From the NCBI RefSeq assembly GCF_023896955.1, contig NZ_JAMHIW010000016.1:87167-151166 (forward strand): DNA of 64,000 nt, in the 5' to 3' direction. The position numbers were made by a program, and so were the translations under genes. The stretch is from Micromonospora sp. RHAY321 (lineage in GTDB: Bacteria > Actinomycetota > Actinomycetes > Mycobacteriales > Micromonosporaceae). The first letter of the stretch is position 1; the number at the start of each line of letters is the position of its first letter. Under the pieces are notes generated by a model. It saw only the letters and a program-made list of their open reading frames with translations. It was not told where the DNA came from and made no database searches. This document shows, piece after piece, positions 45,778 through 53,971 of this stretch.

Positions 45778-47210
45778 CGGCCCCCGAGGGCACGCGCCCG
45801 ACGCGCGGTGGCCCGTCGACCGGTCGCGGCGGTGACCGCCGACCGGTCCGGCCGCCGGTGGACCGGCCGCGGCGGGCGGCGTACGAGGCGGTCGCCGCGG
45901 TGCACCGCGACGACGCGTTCGCCAACCTGGTGCTGCCCACCATCCTGCGCGAGGAGGGGCTGTACGGCCGGGACGCGGCTTTCGCCACCGAGCTGACCTA
46001 CGGCACCCTGCGCCTTCTGGGCACCCTGGACGCGATCCTCACCGACGCGGCCGGCCGGGACGTGGCCCGGATCGACCCGCCGGTGCGGGACGCGCTGCGG
46101 CTCGGGGCGTACCAGCTGCTGCACACCCGGGTGCCGGCACACGCTGCCGTCTCGTCGACCGTGGACCTGGTCCGCGCCGTCGCGCCCGGCGCCACCGGCT
46201 TCGCCAACGCGGTGCTGCGCGAGGTGTCCACCCTCGACGCCGACGGCTGGGTGGCGAAGCTCGCCCCGCCGATGGAGACCGACCCGATCGGGCACCTGTC
46301 GCTGGCGTACAGCCACCCGCAGTGGATCGTGCGGGCCTTCTCCGAGGCGCTCGGCGGTGACCTGGGCGAGACGACCCGGCTGCTGATCGAGGACAACGAG
46401 CGCCCTCCGGTGCACCTGTGCGCCCGGCCCGGCCTGATCGACCCGGTCGAGTTGGCCGACCAGGTCGGCGGCGCGCCCGGCGCCTTCTCCCCGTACGCCG
46501 TCTACCTGCCCGGGGGCGCGCCGGGTGACGTGCCGGCCGTGGTCGACGGCCGGGCTCACGTCCAGGACGAGGGCTCCCAACTGGTGGCCAGCGCCCTCGC
46601 CGACGCGCCGCTGGACGGCCCGGACGGGCGCTGGCTGGATCTGTGCGCCGGCCCCGGCGGCAAGGCCGGCCTGCTCGGCGCGCTGGCCGCGCAGCGGGGT
46701 GCCCGGGTGACCGCGGTGGAGGTGGCCGAGCACCGCGCCCGGCTGGTCTCCCAGGCGACCCGGGGCCTGCCGGTGACCGTGCTGGCCATGGACGGTCGTG
46801 AGGTCGGCGGGGACCCGAAGCTGCCGGAGCAGCACTTCGACCGGGTGCTGGTGGACGCGCCGTGCACCGGGCTGGGGTCACTGCGCCGCCGGCCCGAGTC
46901 GCGGTGGCGCCGTCAGCCCTCCGACCTGCCGCCGCTGACCCGGCTGCAGCGGGAGCTGCTCGGCGCGGCCCTGCGTGCCGTCCGCCCGGGTGGCCTGGTC
47001 GCCTACGTCACCTGCTCGCCGCACACGGTGGAGACGCACGTGACGGTGACCGAGGCGGCGCGCCGTAGCGGGGTGCCGGTGGACTTCGTCGACGCCCGGC
47101 CGCTGCTGCCGGCCGGTATGCCGGGTCTGGGTGACGGGCCGACCGTGCAGCTGTGGCCGCACCGGCACGGCACCGACGCGATGTTCCTCGCCGTCCTGCG
47201 CCGGGGCTGA
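45774..47210 (+). CDS. rsmB: 16S rRNA m5C967 methyltransferase RsmB (Sun)
   Basis: This 478-residue protein has a NusB-like RNA-binding domain (about 37-170) and a C-terminal NOL1/NOP2/Sun methyltransferase. The SAM loop is LDLCAGPGGKAGL near residue 291. The two cysteines of the m5C mechanism are C364 (DAPCTGLGSLRRRPE) and C414 (VTCSPHTVE). The Arg/Pro-rich N-terminal 35 residues are extra. GTG 45774 overlaps the fmt stop. Confidence 0.94.
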   Translation: MTAPEGTRPTRGGPSTGRGGDRRPVRPPVDRPRRAAYEAVAAVHRDDAFANLVLPTILREEGLYGRDAAFATELTYGTLRLLGTLDAILTDAAGRDVARIDPPVRDALRLGAYQLLHTRVPAHAAVSSTVDLVRAVAPGATGFANAVLREVSTLDADGWVAKLAPPMETDPIGHLSLAYSHPQWIVRAFSEALGGDLGETTRLLIEDNERPPVHLCARPGLIDPVELADQVGGAPGAFSPYAVYLPGGAPGDVPAVVDGRAHVQDEGSQLVASALADAPLDGPDGRWLDLCAGPGGKAGLLGALAAQRGARVTAVEVAEHRARLVSQATRGLPVTVLAMDGREVGGDPKLPEQHFDRVLVDAPCTGLGSLRRRPESRWRRQPSDLPPLTRLQRELLGAALRAVRPGGLVAYVTCSPHTVETHVTVTEAARRSGVPVDFVDARPLLPAGMPGLGDGPTVQLWPHRHGTDAMFLAVLRRG

Positions 47211-47249
47211 GTCGTTCCGCGTCGGGGTCGAGTCGCCCGGCGACGCGCA

Positions 47250-47278
47250 CCGCACCCGGCCTCACCGGCCGGGTGCGG
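47250..47278. terminator. bidirectional terminator between rsmB and the lipoprotein gene
   Basis: A perfect 12-bp stem (CCGCACCCGGCC with GGCCGGGTGCGG) and a TCACC loop lie between two convergent genes. Confidence 0.75.
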
Positions 47279-47291
47279 GGTGGCCCGCCGG

Positions 47292-48182
47292 TCAGGTGAC
47301 CGGGAGGCCCTTGGTGCCGGCGCCCTTCATCGAGCGGGTCAGGTTCCGGTCGCTGATCCAGAGGAAGCACTGCACACCGCGGTTGCCGTTCTTCCACTCC
47401 TGCTCGTACGGCTGGTAGTAGATCGTCCCGGCGCGGAAGTCGAGCTGGGCGTTGTCCGGCACCTTGGCGTACTTCGCGATCATCGTCTGGCAGGCCTGGT
47501 GGGTCCGCTTGCTGGTGCGGGTGAACTCCGCGTAGCTGATGTCCGGGGCCTGCCAGACTCCGACGAACTCGGCGTGGTGCTTGGCCGTGCAGGGCACCGC
47601 GACCATCTCGTCGATGTCGTCCTTGACCAGCTTGGGGTTGAAGCAGCGGTACGCCAGCGGCGCCGCTCCGGTCAACGCCCCGCGGATGCTGCCGGTGCGC
47701 AGGTCGACGGAGGTGTCGTCGATGCTGGTCAGCTCGGTGACGTCGCAGCGGTACCAGCGGGCGCCAGCGGCCCAGGCGGGCGCGGACGGCAGCACGACGG
47801 TCAGACCGACCCGTCCGGAGCGCCAGTCGGCACCCACCGCCTTGCTGACCTCCTTGTCACAGCCGGCCTGTGCGGCCCGCATGCCCACGGAGCCGGGCGG
47901 CGGGGGAGTGTTGCGCTCGGCACCCGGGCCGGTGAGCGTGCCGACGTGCACGGTCTCCACCCGGTGCGCTTCGGTGCACGCCGTCGGGTTGTAGCCGCTC
48001 AGGAAGCCGACCTGCTGGGAGGAGTGGTGGCAGACACCGGCGGCGGGAACGAACTGCTGCGCCGCGACGGGCGCCGGCCAGTCGTCGACGAGGTCCCGGT
48101 CAACTCCGGCGGGTGCGCCGCACCCGGCCAGCGCCATGGTCACCGCCGCGCCCACGGCGACCGCCGCCAACCACCGTCGCAT
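47292..48182 (-). CDS. septum-formation family lipoprotein, copy 1
   Basis: This 296-residue lipoprotein begins MRRWLAAVAVGAAVTMALAGC, with the lipobox LAGC placing the lipidated Cys at residue 21. ATG 48182 has GGGAGG seven bases upstream on this strand. The mature part contains several spaced Cys residues and repeats of the pattern C-(T/N)-x-x-H-x-A/V-E-x-V, as in the actinobacterial septum_form family (CTEAHRVETVHVG, CTAKHHAEFVGVW). The function is not established. It is closely related to the next upstream gene, which has the same length. Confidence 0.75.
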   Translation of the reverse strand: MRRWLAAVAVGAAVTMALAGCGAPAGVDRDLVDDWPAPVAAQQFVPAAGVCHHSSQQVGFLSGYNPTACTEAHRVETVHVGTLTGPGAERNTPPPPGSVGMRAAQAGCDKEVSKAVGADWRSGRVGLTVVLPSAPAWAAGARWYRCDVTELTSIDDTSVDLRTGSIRGALTGAAPLAYRCFNPKLVKDDIDEMVAVPCTAKHHAEFVGVWQAPDISYAEFTRTSKRTHQACQTMIAKYAKVPDNAQLDFRAGTIYYQPYEQEWKNGNRGVQCFLWISDRNLTRSMKGAGTKGLPVT

Positions 48183-48267
48183 CCCCCGACCTCCCGCCGC
48201 TGGTGGTCTCCGGCCGGCCCCCAGCCGGTCGGTAGCGCCACGGCGCAGCAGCATACGGCACCGGTGC

Positions 48268-49158
48268 TCAGATCGCTGGTAGTCCCGCCGGGCCGGCGCC
48301 GCGCATCGAACGGGTGAGTTTGCGGTCGTCGCTCCACAGGAAACACCGCACCCCGCGGTCACCCTCCTCCCACTCCCGCTGCGACGGTGGGTAGTAGATG
48401 GACCCGGCCCGGTACGGCAGGTCGCTGTTGTTCGGCACCGCGGCGTACGCGGCGATCAACGCCATGCAGCGCTTGTGTGCCTGCTCGGCGGAGCGGGTGA
48501 ACTCCGCCCAGGTCACGTCCCGTTCCACGTAGACGCCGACGAACTCGGCGCGGTGCGGCTCGGTGCAGAGCACCGGCGCCATGTAGTTGAGGTTGTCGCC
48601 GATCAGCTTGGGGTCGAAGCAGCGGTGGGTAAGGGGGGTGTCGCCGATCAGCGCGCCGCGCAGACTGCCGGTGCGGTTCACCGGTCGGGTGTTGTCGATG
48701 CTGCCGGTCTCACTGAGGTCGCAGCGGAACCAGCGTGCACCGCCGGCCCAGGCCGGGACGGTGGGCAGTGCGACCGACAGGGTGAGCCGTGCCGTGTGCC
48801 AGTCGCCGCCGAGCACCTCCCGGGCCCGCTGGTCGCACTCGGCGCGGGCGGTGCGCAGCGCCGGTGACCCCGGCTCGGGGCGGGTGCCGGACAGCGCGGC
48901 GGGGCCGGTGAAGGCGCCGACGTGGATGGCCTCGGCCACGTGGTTGCGCGCGCAGTCCACCGTCTCGTACGTGCTGGCCTGCACGACCGGGGTGATCCGG
49001 GGCAGGCAGGTGTCGGTGGCGGGGGTGAACGGCTTCGGGGCGGCCAGCGCCGGCCAGTCGTCGATGAGATCGCCGTCCGCGCCCCGCGCCGGCCCGCAGC
49101 CGGCCAGCAGCATCGTCGTGACGCCGGCCAGCGCCAGCGCTGGAAGCCACCGTCGCAT
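48268..49158 (-). CDS. septum-formation family lipoprotein, copy 2
   Basis: This gene also encodes 296 residues, starting MRRWLPALALAGVTTMLLAGC with the lipobox Cys at 21. ATG 49158 has GGGAGG six bases upstream. It shares with copy 1 the DGDLIDDWPA/DRDLVDDWPA segment after the lipobox, the RTGS(L/I)RGAL segment, HRCFDPKL/YRCFNPKL, and the C-terminal GDRGVRCFLW...LTRSMRGAG. The genes are in tandem with an 85-base gap, so they arose by duplication. It is probably transcribed first. Confidence 0.75.
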   Translation of the reverse strand: MRRWLPALALAGVTTMLLAGCGPARGADGDLIDDWPALAAPKPFTPATDTCLPRITPVVQASTYETVDCARNHVAEAIHVGAFTGPAALSGTRPEPGSPALRTARAECDQRAREVLGGDWHTARLTLSVALPTVPAWAGGARWFRCDLSETGSIDNTRPVNRTGSLRGALIGDTPLTHRCFDPKLIGDNLNYMAPVLCTEPHRAEFVGVYVERDVTWAEFTRSAEQAHKRCMALIAAYAAVPNNSDLPYRAGSIYYPPSQREWEEGDRGVRCFLWSDDRKLTRSMRGAGPAGLPAI

Positions 49159-49400
49159 CGTCCGCCCTCCCGGGAGCTGGCGGCCGGTCACCGCGCCCAG
49201 CGGCGAGACCCCGGCGGGCGTGCAGCCTACGGCACCGTCCCCGTTGGAGTGTCGTCGCGTTTCCGTCGATCGGCCAGCCGCTGATAACTGTTCGTCCGGA
49301 TTCGCCGGTCCGGACGGGCTCATTCTGCACCACTGGTCACCACTGGGTCACAGCGCGTCGGAGATGGTGCCGCGATGCGGGCGGCGGGTGGCCGCGTTCG

Positions 49401-49406
49401 TACACT
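49401..49406 (+). promoter_or_regulatory. -10 hexamer for a leaderless rpe transcript
   Basis: TACACT ends six bases before the rpe GTG, and no Shine-Dalgarno is present. This spacing fits transcription starting on the GTG itself. Confidence 0.5.
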
Positions 49407-49412
49407 GGCCCC

Positions 49413-50093
49413 GTGACCGTACCGCCGCCGATCGTCGCGCCGAGCATTCTGGCCGCCGATTTCGCCCGCCTCGCCGAAGAGGTCCGTGCCGTCGAGGACG
49501 CCGCGGACTGGTTGCACGTGGACGTGATGGACAACCATTTCGTGCCGAACCTGACCATCGGCCTGCCCGTGGTGCAGAGCCTGCGGGCCGTGACGGCGAT
49601 GCCGTTCGACGTGCACCTGATGATCGAGGATCCGCGCCGGTGGGCCCCCGGTTACGCCGACGCCGGGGCGTACAACGTGACGTTCCACGCCGAGGCGTGC
49701 GACGACCCGGTGGCGCTCGCCAAGGACCTGCGCTCGGCGGGCGCGAAGGCCGGGCTGGCCATCGACCGGGACACGCCGATCGAGCCGTACCTGGACCTGC
49801 TGCCGAGCTTCGACACCCTGCTGATCATGACGATCAAGGCCGGCTTCGGTGGGCAGCGGTTCATCCCGCAACTGCTGGACAAGGTCCGCGCCGCCCGCCG
49901 GCACGTCGACGCCGGGCACCTGGAGCTGCGCATCGAGGTCGACGGCGGGATCGCCGCCGACACCATCGAGCAGGCGGCCGCCGCCGGCGCCGACGCGTTC
50001 GTGGCCGGGACCGCCGTCTACGGCGCCGCCGACCCGGCGGAGGCGGTACGCCACCTGCGCTCGCTGGCGGAACGCGCGGCTCCCGGAGCCTGA
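49413..50093 (+). CDS. rpe: ribulose-phosphate 3-epimerase
   Basis: This 226-residue TIM-barrel enzyme interconverts ribulose 5-phosphate and xylulose 5-phosphate. Seen motifs are APSILAADFARLAEEV, the metal and acid residues in WLHVDVMDNHFVPNLTIG, DVHLMIEDP, the catalytic loop MTIKAGFGGQRFIP, and the second Asp in IEVDGGI. It links the pentose phosphate pathway to ribulose 5-phosphate, a precursor for riboflavin synthesis encoded downstream. Confidence 0.96.
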   Translation: MTVPPPIVAPSILAADFARLAEEVRAVEDAADWLHVDVMDNHFVPNLTIGLPVVQSLRAVTAMPFDVHLMIEDPRRWAPGYADAGAYNVTFHAEACDDPVALAKDLRSAGAKAGLAIDRDTPIEPYLDLLPSFDTLLIMTIKAGFGGQRFIPQLLDKVRAARRHVDAGHLELRIEVDGGIAADTIEQAAAAGADAFVAGTAVYGAADPAEAVRHLRSLAERAAPGA

Positions 50094-50094
50094 G

Positions 50095-51051
50095 GTGGAC
50101 CCCGACGGCGATCGCAAGGACATCATCCTCGTCGTCGACGACGACGCGGACATCGCCCGTTTCGTCGAGTTCAACCTGCGGCTGCACGGCTTCGAGGTGA
50201 TCCACGCGAGCGACGGCCAGGAGGCTCTGGAGGTCATCGAGCGGCAGCGGCCCGACCTGGCCGTGGTCGACCTGATGATGCCCCGGATCGACGGGCTGGA
50301 GCTGACCCGGCGGCTGCGCGCCGACCCGATGACCTCCGCCATCCCGGTGATCATGTTGACGGCCAAGGGCATGACCGTGGACAAGGTGCACGGGCTCAGC
50401 GCCGGCGCCGACGACTACCTGGTCAAGCCGTTCGACACCGCCGAGTTGGTGGCCCGGGTCTCGTCGACGCTGCGACGCAACAAGGAGTTCCGGGAGGTCT
50501 CCCCGCTGACCGGCCTGCCCGGCAACAGCCGGATCCGCCGGGAGATCAGCGACCGCGTCCGCCACGGGGTGGACTACGCGGTCGGCTACATCGACATCGA
50601 CCGGTTCAAGAGCGTCAACGACCGGTACGGCTTCGTCCGTGGCGACGACTTCATCTCCGCGTTGGCCCGCAGCCTGCACCGGGCGGTGGTGGCGGTGGGC
50701 CTGCCACCGGCCTTCCTCGGCCACGTCGGTGGCGACGACTTCGTCATCGTCTGCACCCCCGACCAGGTCCGCCCGCTGACCTCCAAGGCGGTGGTCGACT
50801 TCGAGAAGTCCGCCGACACGCTCTACGACCCGACCGACCGGGAGCGTGGCTTCGTCGAACTGAAGGACCGGCGCGGCACCATCCGCCGGGCCGCCCTGGT
50901 CACCCTCTCCATCGGCGTCTCCCTCTCCGACGCCGGCAAGCGGTTCACCGACCCCCTGGAGGCCATCGCGGTGGCCTCCGAGATGAAGACGGTGGCCAAG
51001 AGCCAGCCGGGGTCGTACGTGGCGGTGGACCGGCGGCGCGGCGTCACGTGA
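50095..51051 (+). CDS. response regulator with GGDEF-type domain (GGDDF variant)
   Basis: This 318-residue protein has an N-terminal receiver domain (acidic pocket D15-D17, phosphoacceptor D59 in VVDLMMP, T89, K111 in LVKPF) and a C-terminal GGDEF domain starting near residue 136. The core DIDRFKSVNDRYG is intact, but the signature reads G-G-D-D-F (212-216) instead of GGDEF/GGEEF, and there is no RxxD inhibitory site upstream. It may still make cyclic-di-GMP, or only bind GTP. No histidine kinase is next to it. BldD, a c-di-GMP reader, is encoded in the same window. Confidence 0.9.
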   Translation: MDPDGDRKDIILVVDDDADIARFVEFNLRLHGFEVIHASDGQEALEVIERQRPDLAVVDLMMPRIDGLELTRRLRADPMTSAIPVIMLTAKGMTVDKVHGLSAGADDYLVKPFDTAELVARVSSTLRRNKEFREVSPLTGLPGNSRIRREISDRVRHGVDYAVGYIDIDRFKSVNDRYGFVRGDDFISALARSLHRAVVAVGLPPAFLGHVGGDDFVIVCTPDQVRPLTSKAVVDFEKSADTLYDPTDRERGFVELKDRRGTIRRAALVTLSIGVSLSDAGKRFTDPLEAIAVASEMKTVAKSQPGSYVAVDRRRGVT

Positions 51052-51130
51052 GCGTGATACCGCTGTGAAGTAGCTCGCGTGGGTGGCGACGCACCCCCAC
51101 TTGCGTGTAAGACTGCCGGTGTACCCACCA

Positions 51131-51300
51131 CGCGCTGGCGGGACTCGGTGAAATTCCGAACCGGCGGTGATCCACGGTCCAACCGTGGTCAGCCCGCGAC
51201 CCGGACGGCTCTGCCGTCCGGTGGACCTGGTGAAAATCCGGGGCCGACGGTTGGGGGCGGTTCGTCCGCGCCCAGACAGTCCGGATGGGAGACAGCGCGC
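51131..51300 (+). ncRNA. FMN riboswitch (RFN element)
   Basis: The conserved RFN segments appear in order: GGTGAAATTCCGAACCGGCGGTGA, here best read as 51148-51171; then AGCCCGCGA; TGGTGAAAATCCGGGGCCGACGGTT in two blocks (51228-51252); and AGTCCGGATGGGAGA. The closing P1 stem pairs CGCGCTG (51131-51137) with CAGCGCG (51293-51299). It binds FMN and lowers expression of the riboflavin genes that follow. Bases 51301-51460 to the ribD start are GC-rich, with short hairpins such as GCCCC-CC-GGGGC that could serve as the switch platform. No gene is seen between 51052 and 51460. Confidence 0.95.
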
Positions 51301-51460
51301 GGGACGGACGGGTCTAGCCGGCCGCTGGCTTCAGCGTGCCGTGCCGGCCCCCCGGGGCGGCTGTGCCGTTCCCGGAATCCGCCGCCGCCTGCCCGCGGCC
51401 CCATGCCGCCTCCCTGACCGCCAGCGCGCGGACGGCGAGTGAGAGGGCAGGGGCAGGGCG

Positions 51461-52522
51461 ATGGCCAGCGTCTCCGTCGATGAGGCGATGCGGCGTGCGA
51501 TCGAGCTGGCGGCGCGCGGGCTGGGCACGACCAGTCCCAACCCGGTGGTCGGCTGCGTGCTGCTCGACGCGGACGGCACGGTCGTCGGTGAGGGCTTCCA
51601 CGCCTACGCCGGCGGACCACACGCGGAGATCGTCGCGCTGGCACAGGCCGGGGAGCGGGCCCGCGGCGGCACCGCCGTCGTCACTCTGGAGCCCTGTGAC
51701 CACACCGGTCGCACCGGTCCCTGCAGCAGCGCCCTGGTCCAGGCCGGCGTGGGCCGGGTGGTGATCGCCGTACCCGATCCCAACCCGGTCGCCACCGGCG
51801 GCGCCGCCACGCTGCGCGCCGCCGGGGTCCGGGTGGACCTGGGGGTACGCGGCGACGAGGCCGAGGCCGGCAACGTCGCCTGGTTGACCTCCATGCGCCG
51901 GGGCTGGCCGTACGTGATCTGGAAGTACGCCGCGACCCTGGACGGCCGGTCCGCGGCGGCGGACGGCACCAGCATGTGGATCACCTCGGAGGCCGCCCGG
52001 ATCGACGTGCACGCACTGCGCGGCACGGTCGACGCGGTCCTCGCCGGGGTCGGCACCGTGCTCGCCGACGATCCCCGGCTGACCGCCCGCAACCTGCGCG
52101 ACGGCAGCCTGGCCATCCGGCAGCCGCTACGGGTCGTGGTGGACAGCTCGGGGCGTACCCCGGCCGACGCCCGGGTCCGCGACGGCGCCGCCCGGACGTG
52201 GATCGCGACCGCCGCCGAGGTGGGCGCCGGCCCGGACGGCCGGGTCGACCTGCCGGCGCTGCTCGCGGCGCTGCACCAGCGCGGGGTCCGCGCGGTGCTG
52301 CTGGAGGGAGGCCCCCGGCTGGCCGGCGCGTTCCTGGCCGCCGGCCTGGTCGACAAGATCGTCGGGTACGTCGCGCCCCGGCTGCTGGGCGCCGGCCCGA
52401 CCGCCCTCATGGACGCGGGCGTGACCACCATCGCTGAGGCCATCGATCTGGAGTACGTCGACGTTACGCAGGTCGGTCCGGATCTCCGGATCACCGCGTT
52501 GCCCCGAAAGAGGGAGGGCTGA
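51461..52522 (+). CDS. ribD: bifunctional riboflavin deaminase/reductase RibD
   Basis: This 353-residue protein has an N-terminal zinc deaminase domain (H54-A-E56, C79 and C88 in EPCDHTGRTGPC) and a C-terminal reductase domain (WKYAATLDGRSAA, GVGTVLADDPRLTARN, LLEGGPRLAGAFL). It carries out the second and third steps after GTP cyclohydrolase. AGGGGCAGGGC precedes the ATG. The riboswitch lies upstream. Confidence 0.95.
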   Translation: MASVSVDEAMRRAIELAARGLGTTSPNPVVGCVLLDADGTVVGEGFHAYAGGPHAEIVALAQAGERARGGTAVVTLEPCDHTGRTGPCSSALVQAGVGRVVIAVPDPNPVATGGAATLRAAGVRVDLGVRGDEAEAGNVAWLTSMRRGWPYVIWKYAATLDGRSAAADGTSMWITSEAARIDVHALRGTVDAVLAGVGTVLADDPRLTARNLRDGSLAIRQPLRVVVDSSGRTPADARVRDGAARTWIATAAEVGAGPDGRVDLPALLAALHQRGVRAVLLEGGPRLAGAFLAAGLVDKIVGYVAPRLLGAGPTALMDAGVTTIAEAIDLEYVDVTQVGPDLRITALPRKREG

Positions 52523-52523
52523 C

Positions 52524-53177
52524 ATGTTCACCGGCATTGTCGAGGAGCTGGGCGAGGTCGTCGCGGTGACGTCGACGGCGGGCGATTCGGCGTTGGTCGC
52601 CGTACGCGGCCCGCTGGTCACGTCCGACGCCCGGCACGGCGACTCCATCGCGGTCAACGGCGTGTGCCTGACCGTGGTGGAGGCGGCGGACGGTGTGTTC
52701 ACCGCCGACGTGATGGGGGAGACGCTGCGCCGCTCCGCGCTGGGCGCGCTGCGCCCCGGCGACCCGGTCAACCTGGAGCGGGCCGCCGCGCTCGGCAGCC
52801 GCCTCGGCGGGCACCTGGTGCAGGGCCACGTGGACGGGGTCGGCGAGCTGATCTCCCGGGAGCCGGCCGAGCAGTGGGAGACCGTCCGGTTCCGGCTGCC
52901 CGCCGCCCTCTCCCGGTACGTGGTGGAGAAGGGCTCGATCACCATCGACGGTGTGTCGCTGACCGTGGCCGAGGTGGGCGCGGACGAGTTCGCCGTCGGC
53001 CTGATCCCCACTACGCTCAAGCTGACCACCCTCGGCGCGAAGGACGTCGGCGACCCGGTCAACCTGGAGGTCGACGTGCTGGCCAAGTACGTCGAGCGGC
53101 TGCTCGGCGCCCGGCTGGCCGACACCGCCACCGCCGGTACGCCCGAGGTGGCCACAGGCACAGGCGGGGTGGCCTGA
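52524..53177 (+). CDS. ribE: riboflavin synthase alpha subunit
   Basis: This 217-residue enzyme dismutates two 6,7-dimethyl-8-ribityllumazine molecules. Two homologous lumazine-binding halves are visible: MFTGIVEELGEVVAV...VNGVCLTVV...GGHLVQGHVDG and the second with KGSITIDGVSLTVAEV. The N-terminal MFTGIVE motif is characteristic. AGGGAGGG precedes the ATG. The stop overlaps the ribM ATG. Confidence 0.95.
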   Translation: MFTGIVEELGEVVAVTSTAGDSALVAVRGPLVTSDARHGDSIAVNGVCLTVVEAADGVFTADVMGETLRRSALGALRPGDPVNLERAAALGSRLGGHLVQGHVDGVGELISREPAEQWETVRFRLPAALSRYVVEKGSITIDGVSLTVAEVGADEFAVGLIPTTLKLTTLGAKDVGDPVNLEVDVLAKYVERLLGARLADTATAGTPEVATGTGGVA

Positions 53178-53866
53178 TGGGCCCGCTCGGCTGGCTGCTG
53201 GACGCCCAGGTGCACATCGCCGGTTCGCCGGTGCTGGTCCGGGAGATCGTCGGCAACGCGTTCGGGCTGGTCTCCGCGCTGCTCGGGCTGCGTCGGGTGG
53301 TCTGGGCCTGGCCCGTCGGCATGATCGGCAACGTGCTGCTGTTCACCGTGTTCCTCGGCGGGGCGTTCGCCACCCCGCAGGAGCACGACCTGTACGGGCA
53401 GGCCGGCCGGCAGGTGTTCTTCTTCGCGGTCAGCGTCTACGGCTGGTGGCGCTGGCAGCGCAACCGCCGTGCCGACGGTTCGCACGCCGCGGTGCTTCCA
53501 CGCTGGGCCACCGGGCGGGAACGAGCGGCGATGCTGCTGGCCGCCGCCGTCGGCACCGCCGCGGCGTACCCGGTGCTCGCCGCACTGGGCTCCTGGGGCC
53601 CGCTTGCCGACGCCTGGATCCTCACCGGCAGCCTGCTGGCCACCTACGGCATGGCCCGCGGCTGGGTGGAGTTCTGGCTGGTCTGGATCGCCGTGGACGC
53701 GGTCGGCGTGCCACTGCTGCTGCGCGGCGGGTTCTACCCGTCGGCGGCCATGTACCTGGTCTACGGCGCCTTCTGCGCCTGGGGCTTCGCCTCCTGGTGG
53801 CGCACCTCCCGCGCCACCCGGCCGGCGGCCTCGCTCTCGCCCACCTACACGGAGGCCGTCGCATGA
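53177..53866 (+). CDS. ribM: riboflavin transporter of the PnuC family (RibM-like)
   Basis: This 229-residue membrane protein has about seven hydrophobic segments and PnuC-type features: NAFGLVSALLGLRRVVWAWPVGMIGN near residues 27-52 and the Trp-rich SVYGWWRWQR. PnuC proteins import nicotinamide riboside. Members in riboflavin operons under FMN riboswitches (RibM) import riboflavin. The operon position favours RibM. A vitamin B3 role is the alternative. The stop codon overlaps the short duplicate ORF that precedes ribBA. Confidence 0.85.
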   Translation: MGPLGWLLDAQVHIAGSPVLVREIVGNAFGLVSALLGLRRVVWAWPVGMIGNVLLFTVFLGGAFATPQEHDLYGQAGRQVFFFAVSVYGWWRWQRNRRADGSHAAVLPRWATGRERAAMLLAAAVGTAAAYPVLAALGSWGPLADAWILTGSLLATYGMARGWVEFWLVWIAVDAVGVPLLLRGGFYPSAAMYLVYGAFCAWGFASWWRTSRATRPAASLSPTYTEAVA

Positions 53867-53971
53867 GCAAGCGCAGCGAGCGAATCATCAGGTTCAGCGC
53901 AGTGGTGCCTCATGACGGCACGGAGCGAAGTGGAGTGCCGGCATGAGCAAGCGCAGCGAGCGAATCATCAG
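53861..53971 (+). repeat. 80-bp offset direct repeat of the ribBA start
   Basis: A 31-base sequence starting GCATGAGCAAGCGCAGCGAG occurs at 53861-53891 and again at 53941-53971. The copies are 80 bases apart. The second copy is the true start of ribBA, and the first places a copy of its ATG and first ten codons right at the ribM stop. The spacer includes the motif TCATGACGGCACGGAGCGAA. This looks like a repeat insertion or slippage at the gene junction. Confidence 0.85.
53863..53946 (+). CDS. 27-residue ORF formed by duplicated ribBA start
   Basis: The duplicated start encodes MSKRSERIIR followed by FSAVVPHDGTERSGVPA and ends at TGA 53944-53946. Its ATG overlaps the ribM stop (ATGA), and its own stop overlaps the ribBA ATG (ATGA). 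It may act as a translational bridge between ribM and ribBA. It is not likely to have a function as a protein. Confidence 0.4.
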   Translation: MSKRSERIIRFSAVVPHDGTERSGVPA

